Of a stretch of 64,000 nucleotides of DNA, positions 45,100 through 52,453 are shown in pieces. The stretch lies in the NCBI RefSeq assembly GCF_001676725.1, contig NZ_CP016172.1, positions 372,001 through 436,000 of the forward strand. The letters are read 5' to 3'. A model generated the notes under the pieces. That model was not told the origin of the DNA. It searched no databases and saw only the letters and a list, made by a program, of their open reading frames with translations. Numbering within the stretch: the first letter of the stretch is position 1; every line of letters begins with the position of its first letter. The translations under genes were made by a program, and so were the position numbers. Origin of the DNA: Bordetella flabilis. GTDB taxonomy: Bacteria > Pseudomonadota > Gammaproteobacteria > Burkholderiales > Burkholderiaceae_B.

Positions 45100-45357
45100 C
45101 TATTCGGCCCCTGGTGGGGCCGCATGGGCGGAATCGGGCGGCCAGCGTTTCCATAGCACGGACATGATCACTGCCGCGTGTACATTGTCCGCCCCAGGTC
45201 CGGATGGATCTGCGTGTCCGGCGGCGTTGGCGTTGAGGCAGGCGTCGGCGTCGGCGTTGGTCTTGGCCTTCGCGTACGGTTGCGCCGTATGCGCACTGTC
45301 GTGCAATCTCTTCATCGTCTCCGTATAGCTCCACTGCGTATCGTGGGCCACCCTCAT
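45100..45357 (-). CDS. Small hypothetical protein with alternating Ala dipeptide repeat (85 aa)
   Basis: An 85-residue ORF on the minus strand, ending 19 bp beyond the stop of the convergent nucleotidyltransferase-fold gene. AAGGAG lies 5 nt before the ATG, a strong ribosome site. The N-terminus is MRVAHDTQWSYTETMKRLHD; the centre is a dipeptide repeat (AKAKTNADADACLNANA) encoded by a 6-bp tandem repeat; the C-terminus is HAAVIMSVLWKRW plus a Pro/Ala tail. A single Cys sits inside the repeat. It could be a real small protein, a peptide substrate, or a chance ORF in repeat DNA. Confidence 0.4.
   Translation of the reverse strand: MRVAHDTQWSYTETMKRLHDSAHTAQPYAKAKTNADADACLNANAAGHADPSGPGADNVHAAVIMSVLWKRWPPDSAHAAPPGAE
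45223..45270. repeat. 6-bp tandem repeat (GGCGTT/GGCGTC type, eight units)
   Basis: Eight consecutive 6-nt units in register: GGCGTT, GGCGTT, GAGGCA, GGCGTC, GGCGTC, GGCGTT, GGTCTT, GGCCTT. On the minus strand they encode the alternating Ala dipeptides of the 85-residue ORF. The unit number is a multiple of 3 in length, so slippage would keep the frame. The flanking 45386-45590 region shows no gene or recognised signal. Confidence 0.7.
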
Positions 45358-45590
45358 TCCATCTCCTTCCGCGCAGTCTGTTCACGGTGCGGGCTCCTGG
45401 CCGCGATCAGGCGGCTTGTGCGCGATTGTCCCGTGAGGCGGGGTGCTCAGTGACGAAAGACGATGCACCAGTTCCGCTCCAGCGACATCGCTGCTACGTC
45501 GTCGGTGCCGAATAGCCATTTCACGAATGTCAACCTGCGGCCACCCTTGGCGGACTGTCCGTCCGAGAGCGAACGGGCGTCATGAAGCGT

Positions 45591-46370
45591 TCAGAACTTC
45601 ATGCCTACGCCCAGATAGAGTCCCTCGGTCTTGACTTGATAGAGAAAGTTGTTGGATTCGTACTTCATGCTGATGATCCGGTAGCCAAACTTTCCCACCA
45701 CCGACTTCGTGAAGTCGTAGTTGGTTCCGGCGATAAGCTGCCAGGAATACTTGGTTCCACCGGTTCCCGCGTCGGCATAGCCCAGCACAGACCATTTGTC
45801 CGTCAGGTAGTAGCGGGCCCGCACCCCCAGGAATCCATCGACCCAGCTGACGTTGTTGCTTCGGTCGATGCCGTTGGGCAAGCGTGGACTTCGCGAAAAG
45901 GAGAGCTCGCCGTCCAAGTAGGTATAGCGGGCGCCGCCCAGCACATCGATGGGCATTACCCGATCATCGACGACCCGGTAGGCGCCAGCGAGTTGCAATA
46001 TGGTTTGCGATACTTTCAGTTTTGCCGTGCCCAGCTCGCCGCCGGCCAATGGCTCCGAGTCCTGCCCCAGCTTGACATACATGGCGTCGAACAGCACACC
46101 CCAGCGACCCTTGCGTGCTTCGATGGTGCCCATGGCGCCCACGTCCAGATTGCGCCATACGTCCGAAAAGCTGGTGTCGAATTTGACCGTGGGCGTCCGG
46201 GCCCCGATACGCCCCCAGCCGCTCATGCCGGCCGCCCAGAAGTAGGGCGTCACTTCGAACTGCCATGTGTCGGCGGATGGACTGGCTTGCGCCAGGGCGG
46301 ACGTGGAGGCCGCGAATGCAAGGACCGCCAGCGAAGGTCGGGCACATCGGCCAGACAGTGAGCGTTTCAT
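45591..46370 (-). CDS. Outer-membrane beta-barrel protein
   Basis: A 259-residue protein with GGGAGG before the ATG at 46370. Residues 1-26 are a Sec signal (ending STSALAQA). The rest is built of alternating amphipathic strands typical of an outer-membrane barrel: WQFEVTPYFWAAGMSG, WGVLFDAMYVKLG, VSQTILQLAGAYRV, GARYTYLDGELSF, GFLGVRARYYLTDKWSVLGYAD, and a C-terminal aromatic end (YLGVGMKF) as required for BAM insertion. It lies 55 bp downstream of the FGE-like gene on the same strand and may serve the sulfatase system, for example in substrate passage. Confidence 0.83.
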   Translation of the reverse strand: MKRSLSGRCARPSLAVLAFAASTSALAQASPSADTWQFEVTPYFWAAGMSGWGRIGARTPTVKFDTSFSDVWRNLDVGAMGTIEARKGRWGVLFDAMYVKLGQDSEPLAGGELGTAKLKVSQTILQLAGAYRVVDDRVMPIDVLGGARYTYLDGELSFSRSPRLPNGIDRSNNVSWVDGFLGVRARYYLTDKWSVLGYADAGTGGTKYSWQLIAGTNYDFTKSVVGKFGYRIISMKYESNNFLYQVKTEGLYLGVGMKF

Positions 46371-46425
46371 CGAGCCTCCCCATGGCATCTTCACGTGACA
46401 TCGCGCTCTTCGTGGATCGCTGCGC

Positions 46426-47586
46426 TTACGGGCCGGCCATTGCCTGCGTTGCACTTTTCGGGCGGCGCGCCTCCTGCTGCCATCGGGTATCGTCCATGAC
46501 CAAGCGGAAGCCGAGGTGGGACATGCTGTTGTACGGGTCGGCGCCGCGCCGGGCGCTGGGCCGATAGCTCAGGCAATAGGATTCATTGCAGAGGAATGAG
46601 CCGCCTCGCGTCACGCGCTTCGGGGCGTTTGCCGGAACGCCGGGCTCATGCGGGTCATAGCTTTCCGAAGGTCCGGCCGGATCAATGATCTGCCTGCCCA
46701 GGGCCGCCTCCCGCTGGAACTGGTCGAAGCGATACCAATCGGCCACCCATTGCCATGCGTTGCCGGTCATGTCGGACAAGCCATAGCCGTTGGGGGGATA
46801 CGTTCCCACCGGGCTGGTGCCCGGAGAGGTCCTGGCGTTGTCGCCAGTGACGGGGAAGGGTTGTGCCTGCTGCCCTTGCCAGACATTGGCCATCTGCTTG
46901 CCAGCCGGAGTGAAGTCGTCGCCCCAGGCGTACGTGGCCTGCTCCAATCCGCCCCGCGCGGCGTACTCCCATTCCGCTTCGGTCGGCAAGCGCTTGTGTG
47001 CCCACTTCGCATAGGCCTGCGCATCTTCGTACGACACCTGGACCACGGGATGGTCGTCCTTGCCGTCGATGTTGCTCTCGGGGCCCAACGGGTGCCGCCA
47101 GTCGGCGCCTGCCACGTACCGCCACCATAGTGCCATGTTGTCCAGCGCCACGGGGCCGGAGGTTCCGGCAAACACCATGCCTCCCGGTACAAGGGCCGCG
47201 TCGGGCGGCTTGCTCGTGCCGGGGGGCAACTGGACGCGCAAGGACTCCCAGTCCGGCTTGCGCTCGGCCGTTGTGATGTATCCGGTGGCGTCTACGAATT
47301 TGCGGAATTGCGCGTTGGTGACATGGTGCTGATCCATCCAGAATCCGCGCACCTTGACCGGATGAGCTGGTCGCTCGTTCGGCTGGGCCGGCCGCGCATC
47401 GCTGCCCATCTGGAAGGTTCCGCCCTCGACCCATACCATCCCGGCGGGGCCAACGATGCCATCGCCCGCCCTGGCCCCTCGGTGTTCTTCCGGCGCCACG
47501 ATATGTGAGCCGCCGAGGAGCGACCCGACAGCGATCAAGCCGATCGCCGTCAGCGTCATGCAGCGTGGTTTGGTTCCGAGTTTCAT
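46426..47586 (-). CDS. Formylglycine-generating enzyme (SUMF1/FGE) family protein, predicted exported
   Basis: A 386-residue FGE-sulfatase-domain protein started at the ATG at 47586. A hydrophobic N-terminal segment at residues 10-28 (MTLTAIGLIAVGSLLGGSHIV) predicts export or membrane anchoring. The FGE fold is evident from GMVWVEGGTFQMGSD, HPVKVRGFWMDQHHVTNAQF, HPVVQVSYEDAQAYAKW, RLPTEAEWEYAARGG, GNAWQWVADWY and RGGSFLCNESYCLSYRPSARR. The two copper-binding catalytic cysteines of oxygen-dependent FGEs are present (C333 and C338). It should oxidise the sulfatase cysteine to formylglycine; the sulfatase gene ends 25 bp upstream. Export of both proteins implies maturation in the periplasm, unlike the standard cytoplasmic route. 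Confidence 0.88.
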   Translation of the reverse strand: MKLGTKPRCMTLTAIGLIAVGSLLGGSHIVAPEEHRGARAGDGIVGPAGMVWVEGGTFQMGSDARPAQPNERPAHPVKVRGFWMDQHHVTNAQFRKFVDATGYITTAERKPDWESLRVQLPPGTSKPPDAALVPGGMVFAGTSGPVALDNMALWWRYVAGADWRHPLGPESNIDGKDDHPVVQVSYEDAQAYAKWAHKRLPTEAEWEYAARGGLEQATYAWGDDFTPAGKQMANVWQGQQAQPFPVTGDNARTSPGTSPVGTYPPNGYGLSDMTGNAWQWVADWYRFDQFQREAALGRQIIDPAGPSESYDPHEPGVPANAPKRVTRGGSFLCNESYCLSYRPSARRGADPYNSMSHLGFRLVMDDTRWQQEARRPKSATQAMAGP

Positions 47587-47611
47587 GAGCACGCTCCGAG
47601 GTTCGCCCGAC

Positions 47612-49270
47612 TCAATTGCCCACATGCGACTCTACGGCCTTCTGGATCTGCGCCTTGACAGCATCGAGGTTGAAACTCGCACCTCTTTGCATGGGGGGAT
47701 AGTCGATGGCGGTTTGGGCGAGTTGCGCGATCTCTTGCTGCACGAACTGGAACCGCCAGAACTCATAGATGAACCAGCTGTAGAAATTGAGGGAGCCGCC
47801 GTTGGCCGTCGGTATGCCGGTGCGCTCGAAGGGGTCGAGTCGCAGGTTGGTCAGGATAGGCCAGTCGACCTTTATCGTCCCACCCAACCATCCGTTCGGC
47901 TGGTCGGTGAAGCGGTATTTATAGTCGTCGATGCGTACCGCGGAGAGCGTGCTTTCCGTGAAATAGATGATCTCGTGGCGAGCCGATGGACCCTTGCCGG
48001 TTATCAGCGCGGTCTGGTCGTACCCGTCCAGGTGAATCCGGTAAGTCCTGTCCCCCAGTTGCTTGCCCTTTTTAAGTTCTTCGGCGATGTTCGGATTGCC
48101 GGCCGCCGCAAGGAATGTAGGGAACCAGTCCATGCCCGACATGATCCCATTCTCGATTTTTCCCGCAGGCACCTTGCCTGGCCAGCGCAATATCGCCGGC
48201 ACGCGGAAACCACCTTCCAGCGCCGTCCCCTTGCCGCCCGCGAAGGGAGTCTGGCCACCGTCCGGCCAGGTGAAGTTTTCCGCGCCGTTGTCCGTGGTAA
48301 ATACGACGATGGTGTTGTCGTCGATGCCCAGGTCCTTCAGCTTCTTCAACACGAGACCGATATCGTCATCGAGCTGTGCCATTCCGGCTTCTGAAATCGA
48401 CCAGCCGTTTTCCGCGGTGCGCCTGCTCTGGTACTTTTCCGACAAGTGGGTGACGACGTGCATCCGTGTGGGATTCAGCCAGACAAAAAATGGCTTTCCT
48501 TCCGTATGGGCCTTGTCTATGAAATTCAAGGTGAAGTCGCGGATTTCGTCGTCAACGGTCTCCATCCGCTTCGGATAGAGAGGGCCGGCGTCTTCGATCC
48601 TCTGCTTTCCGATCTTCCCCCAGCGCGGTTGTTCGGTCGTGTCTTCCGTGTCCGTGGCCCAGCTATGCACCATATTGCGCGGCCCGACCGTAGCTTTCAG
48701 GGCCTGCGGATAGTTCGGATGAGCCGGATCTTCCATCGCGTCCAGGTGATAAAGGTAGCCGAAGAATTCATCGAAGCCATGTACGGTCGGCAGGAACTTG
48801 TTGAGATCGCCAAGGTGGTTCTTCCCGAACTGTCCAGTTGCGTATCCCATGGATTTCAGGGCGGTAGCGATAGTGGCGGCTTCCGCCGGAATCCCGATCG
48901 GGGAGCCGGCCTGGCCGACGGTCGTCAGGCCCGTGCGTATGGGCAGTTCGCCGGTGATGAAGTTGGCCCGCCCGGCAGTGCAACTGGCTTCCGCGTAATA
49001 GTCGGTGAACCGCATGCCTTCCGCCGCCATCTTGTCCAGGTTGGGGGTCCTGCTCGCCATGATCCCCTGGTGATAGGCGCCGACGTTGAACCAACCGATG
49101 TCGTCGCCCATGATCACAATGATGTTCGGTTGTCGGCCCGTTGGCTGGGTTTGGCTCTGTGGCGGGCTTTGGACTTGGCCTTGGGCCTGGGTCTGTGCCT
49201 GACAGAAGGGTGGCACAGCCGGCAGCAAGGCTGCCGAGACGAGCAGGATCTTCAGTATTCGTTGCTTCAT
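47612..49270 (-). CDS. Exported arylsulfatase with CxAxR formylglycine site
   Basis: A 552-residue sulfatase with AAGGAG before the ATG. Residues 1-25 are a signal peptide (ILLVSAALLPAVPPFCQAQ region), followed by a Gln-rich linker to residue 45. The metal site begins in NIIVIMGDDIGWFN (D56, D57), and the modification site is C97-T-A-G-R101 (EASCTAGRANFITGE), with Ala in place of the canonical Pro of CxPxR. Further motifs: KNHLGD, NPTRMHVVTH, DNTIVVFTTDNGAENFTWPDGG, and KGTALEGGFRVPAILRWPG. It hydrolyses sulfate esters, probably in the periplasm. The downstream FGE-like gene (25 bp) would activate it. Confidence 0.92.
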   Translation of the reverse strand: MKQRILKILLVSAALLPAVPPFCQAQTQAQGQVQSPPQSQTQPTGRQPNIIVIMGDDIGWFNVGAYHQGIMASRTPNLDKMAAEGMRFTDYYAEASCTAGRANFITGELPIRTGLTTVGQAGSPIGIPAEAATIATALKSMGYATGQFGKNHLGDLNKFLPTVHGFDEFFGYLYHLDAMEDPAHPNYPQALKATVGPRNMVHSWATDTEDTTEQPRWGKIGKQRIEDAGPLYPKRMETVDDEIRDFTLNFIDKAHTEGKPFFVWLNPTRMHVVTHLSEKYQSRRTAENGWSISEAGMAQLDDDIGLVLKKLKDLGIDDNTIVVFTTDNGAENFTWPDGGQTPFAGGKGTALEGGFRVPAILRWPGKVPAGKIENGIMSGMDWFPTFLAAAGNPNIAEELKKGKQLGDRTYRIHLDGYDQTALITGKGPSARHEIIYFTESTLSAVRIDDYKYRFTDQPNGWLGGTIKVDWPILTNLRLDPFERTGIPTANGGSLNFYSWFIYEFWRFQFVQQEIAQLAQTAIDYPPMQRGASFNLDAVKAQIQKAVESHVGN

Positions 49271-49795
49271 GTCGACGCTCCTTGACCGGTATCACGGAGG
49301 AGCGAAACGTAAACCGCGCAGCCGGTCCCGAAACCGCTCCAGAGCCCCAACGATTTATGAAAGCAAGTAGTTGCAAGTCGGGCAGTACGGCTGGCCGGCG
49401 GGCGTAAAAGTAGCCGCCGGGCCACTTCCAATAGTGTTTGGAATGCCCGAAAGCGTTCTTGGCGGTTAATGTTCTTTCGCTTTTACTTATTGGCCCGTTC
49501 GGTCGTCAGCGGAAGAAGGCGCCACGAATCCGATATGGCAATACTGCGCAAGCTACGCGAGCGCTTGCGACCTTGCAGCCTCGTTTACCCGGTAGCAACC
49601 CGCATTGAGGTCGCTGAATGGCCTAATCAAACAGGAGCCATCGTTCGGCTGACGGTCCGGGCAGCCTGGCGGCGTAGCATGTGCTTTATCCACGTCTCGG
49701 CCTTGCGGATGAATGGAGGCCGGCCATACTCCAGGTCAGGCGGTTGTGTCAGGAGTTGCGCGGTGGCCATGGCGACAATCCTCGGGAGACATACC
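49271..49795. other. Divergent region between sulfatase operon and DUF3313 gene
   Basis: A 525-bp region with no convincing gene; the plus-strand frame from 49469 is an upstream extension of the lipoprotein gene without a ribosome site. It contains the 18-bp inverted repeat at 49426-49443. The Shine-Dalgarno sequences of both flanking genes lie at its ends (AAGGAG for the sulfatase, GGGAGA for the lipoprotein). Base composition is lower in GC around 49440-49530 than in flanking genes, as expected for promoters. Confidence 0.45.
49426..49443. promoter_or_regulatory. 18-bp inverted repeat between sulfatase and lipoprotein genes
   Basis: TTCCAA-TAGTGT-TTGGAA is a perfect 6-bp inverted repeat with a 6-bp spacer, 156 bp upstream of the sulfatase start and 353 bp upstream of the divergent lipoprotein gene. 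Its shape is compatible with a LysR-type or other dimeric regulator site. No regulator gene is adjacent. Confidence 0.4.
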
Positions 49796-50482
49796 ATGAT
49801 TCCGCATTTGATCAGGCTGGTCTGTGTAGGAGCATTGGCGACGCTTCTGATGTCGGGCTGCGCGAACACGAACAAGCCGACGGACTCAGGCTTTCTGAAG
49901 GATTATTCCAGGCTGAAGACCGAGGACGTGCCAGGTGGCGGAACGAGAAGAGCGTACGTCAGTCCTGACTTTACGCCGTCTCGTTACAACGCGATCCTGC
50001 TGCAGCCGGTGGTGTACTACCCGGACCCGCAGCCGACAGAAGAAGTTCCGATGGAGACGCTCGCGAGCATCCGCTCCTATGTCGAAACATCGGTACGCCA
50101 GAAATTTGGACAGCAGGTGATGCTGACCGACAAACCGGGTGCGGGTGTGGCCAACGTACGCATTGCCATCACGGCCGTCGGTGCGGAAACACAGGCGCTG
50201 AAGGCGTATCAATACATTCCCATAGGCCTTGCGATAACCGGCGTCGTGGCGGTGGCCGAGGGCGGTCGACCGAAGGACGCGACCATCGCCATGGAGACGT
50301 CGGTGACCGACAGCATGACGGACGAGTTGCTGTACGCCGCTGTTCGAGGAGGCACCGGCAAGCGTATCGAAGCGGCATCGCAGGGCGCCGGGGGCGTCGA
50401 GCCGGCAGACCTGCAACCCCTCATCGACACTTGGGCTGATGGCGCTGCGCAGGAAATCGGGAAGTACGTGGCCCAGAAGTAG
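49796..50482 (+). CDS. DUF3313-type lipoprotein
   Basis: A 228-residue lipoprotein started at the ATG at 49796, with GGGAGA upstream. The lipobox is LMSGC at about residues 18-22. The mature part resembles DUF3313 proteins: SGFLKDYSRLKTEDVPGGGTRRAYVSP, NAILLQPVVYYPDP, SIRSYVETSVRQKF, ADLQPLIDTWADGAAQEI. Its function is unknown; relatives are envelope lipoproteins in many Gram-negatives. It is transcribed away from the sulfatase operon and is followed after 44 bp by an exported HAD phosphatase. Confidence 0.83.
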   Translation: MIPHLIRLVCVGALATLLMSGCANTNKPTDSGFLKDYSRLKTEDVPGGGTRRAYVSPDFTPSRYNAILLQPVVYYPDPQPTEEVPMETLASIRSYVETSVRQKFGQQVMLTDKPGAGVANVRIAITAVGAETQALKAYQYIPIGLAITGVVAVAEGGRPKDATIAMETSVTDSMTDELLYAAVRGGTGKRIEAASQGAGGVEPADLQPLIDTWADGAAQEIGKYVAQK

Positions 50483-50526
50483 TGATAGGTGGGCGACGTT
50501 GCCCCGATTCGACATCCGAGGTCGCT

Positions 50527-51555
50527 ATGAACCACGTACGTCTCGCCTCCTGCCTGGTCAGGCTGGTTCTATGCGTTTTCCTGCTGGGACATGCCTTGCC
50601 GGCGGGCGCGCAGGCCGACCCGCTGCCCTCCTGGAACGATGGCCGTTCAAAAGACGCGGTCCTCTCCTTCGTGAAAGAGACGACCGACCAGACACATCCG
50701 AACTTCGTGCCTCCGGAGGCACGGGTGGCAACGTTCGACCAGGATGGCACGCTGTGGGTCGAACATCCGATCTATGCCCAGCTCTCGTACTGCCTGACCC
50801 GCGTGGCAGTATTGGCGCAAACCAGGCCGGAGTTCAAGACCACGGAGCCATTCAAGACCGTGCTGTCAGACGATGCGCGCGCCAAGTCTAAGTTGTCGCG
50901 CCAGGATCTGGAGAAGATCATCGCCGCTACCCTGACAGGAATGTCGGTGGAGCAATTCAACGCCGAGGTGAGCGACTGGCTGGATACAGCCAAGGATCCA
51001 CGTTGGCGGCGCCCATACACCGACCTGGTGTACCAGCCCATGTTGGAACTGCTTCAGTATCTGCGGGCGAACGGGTTCAAAACCTATATCGTCACCGGGG
51101 GCGGTCAGGATTTCGTCCGGGTGTATGCCGCGCGCGTCTATGACATCCCGCCGGAGCAGGTGATTGGAACCGCGGGTGACGTCACGTATGGCTATGGCAA
51201 GGACGGCAAGCCCGTGCTGACCAAGGCGGCCAAGCTGCTTCTCGATAACGATGAAGCGGGGAAGGCCCAAGGTATTCACTTCATGGTTGGACGCCGGCCA
51301 GTCGCAGCGTTCGGCAATTCGGTGGGCGATCGGCAGATGCTGGAATACACCAAGGGCGGCGCCGGCGCGCGCCTGGCCATGTTGGTCATGCACGATGACC
51401 ATGCACGCGAATACGCGTACGGCCCGGCGCAAGGACTGCCGGATACAAAGGCCGGGACTTTTACGCAAGAGCTATATGACCAGGCCAATGCACAAGGGTG
51501 GACGGTCATCAGCATGAAGCGCGATTGGAAGCACGTATTTCCCTGGGAAAAGTGA
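50527..51555 (+). CDS. Exported HAD-superfamily phosphatase
   Basis: A 342-residue protein started at the ATG at 50527, with GAGG upstream. Residues 1-28 are a signal peptide (VLCVFLLGHALPAGAQA). The HAD motif I follows the leader: ATFDQDGTLW with D71 nucleophile and D73. Motif II is TYIVTGGGQDFVRVY, and motif IV is AFGNSVGDRQML. It should act in the periplasm as a phosphatase; the substrate is unknown. It lies 44 bp downstream of the DUF3313 lipoprotein and converges on the amidohydrolase gene. Confidence 0.87.
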   Translation: MNHVRLASCLVRLVLCVFLLGHALPAGAQADPLPSWNDGRSKDAVLSFVKETTDQTHPNFVPPEARVATFDQDGTLWVEHPIYAQLSYCLTRVAVLAQTRPEFKTTEPFKTVLSDDARAKSKLSRQDLEKIIAATLTGMSVEQFNAEVSDWLDTAKDPRWRRPYTDLVYQPMLELLQYLRANGFKTYIVTGGGQDFVRVYAARVYDIPPEQVIGTAGDVTYGYGKDGKPVLTKAAKLLLDNDEAGKAQGIHFMVGRRPVAAFGNSVGDRQMLEYTKGGAGARLAMLVMHDDHAREYAYGPAQGLPDTKAGTFTQELYDQANAQGWTVISMKRDWKHVFPWEK

Positions 51556-51568
51556 CCATTGCCCGGAA

Positions 51569-52432
51569 TCAGATTGCTGTATCCAGGCCCAGGAATTCCG
51601 CGGCGTTGTCGCATAGCCAGCGCTGGCGCACTTCATCCGGCAGGGGCAGGGCGGAGAATTCGTCCAACGTGCGCGGTACAGGCATCATGGGGAAGGCGGT
51701 CCCGAAGATCATGCGGTGCTTCAAGACCGTTTTCCCGTACTGCAATAGCGGCTCGTAGCCCGAGTGCGACGTGGTCATCAGGCGGGGCCGGATCGCCAGG
51801 GTGCCGATCCACAGGTTGGGGTGGCGCCATGCCACTGCGATCAGTTCGTTGACCCAGGGCCAGCCCGGCGGCGACGCGCATACGCGCAATTCCGGGAAGT
51901 CCCTCAGGACGCGATCCAGTGCTCGCGGATGCCCATGGTGCATAGCCGCGTGTGTGGAAAAGTTCGTGCCGCAATGGACGTTGACGGGCACGCCGAGCTC
52001 CACGCATTTCGCGTACAGCGGATAGAGCAGGCGGTCATCGATGTCCAGGCCCAGTTCGAAGCCCTGGATGTTCAGGCCGCGCAGGCCCAGTTCACGGACT
52101 GCGTGCTCCAATTCGCGCACCGCCGCCATGCCGCGATGTGGATCGACACCGGCAAAGCCGACGTAGCGCGGCCCGTGGTCGCGGCAGAAGGCCGCCACGG
52201 TCTCGTTGGCGATCTTGAACCCGAAGGTGGAGCCCAGGTCGCGCGCCTTCAGGACCACGGCGCGCGCGTCGAGGCGTTCATAGGTGTCGAGGTAGTCTCG
52301 CAACGCGTCGGCGCCCGCTTCGCGATCTACCTGGGCTTCGCTATTGCTGTAGACGCGGCGGTAGTTCGACAGATGGGGCGCCTTGCCTTCGAACCCTGGC
52401 GCGGGCGGGCGGCTGGAGAAATCGATGAACAT
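51569..52432 (-). CDS. Amidohydrolase-2 family protein (last gene of catabolic operon)
   Basis: A 287-residue TIM-barrel protein of the amidohydrolase_2 family (ACMSD/4-oxalomesaconate-type), with GAGGAG before the ATG. Recognisable parts: YVGFAGVDPHRGMAAVRELE, LGLRGLNIQGFELGLDIDD, PLYAKCVELGVPVNVHCGTNFS (metal-binding His), and HRMIFGTAFPMMPV at the last catalytic strand. The usual N-terminal HxH is replaced by FIDFSSRPP, so metal binding may differ. Such enzymes decarboxylate or hydrolyse ring-derived acids. It is the promoter-distal gene of an eight-gene minus-strand run. Confidence 0.8.
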   Translation of the reverse strand: MFIDFSSRPPAPGFEGKAPHLSNYRRVYSNSEAQVDREAGADALRDYLDTYERLDARAVVLKARDLGSTFGFKIANETVAAFCRDHGPRYVGFAGVDPHRGMAAVRELEHAVRELGLRGLNIQGFELGLDIDDRLLYPLYAKCVELGVPVNVHCGTNFSTHAAMHHGHPRALDRVLRDFPELRVCASPPGWPWVNELIAVAWRHPNLWIGTLAIRPRLMTTSHSGYEPLLQYGKTVLKHRMIFGTAFPMMPVPRTLDEFSALPLPDEVRQRWLCDNAAEFLGLDTAI

Positions 52433-52453
52433 GGCGTTCTCCTCTGGGCTCGG

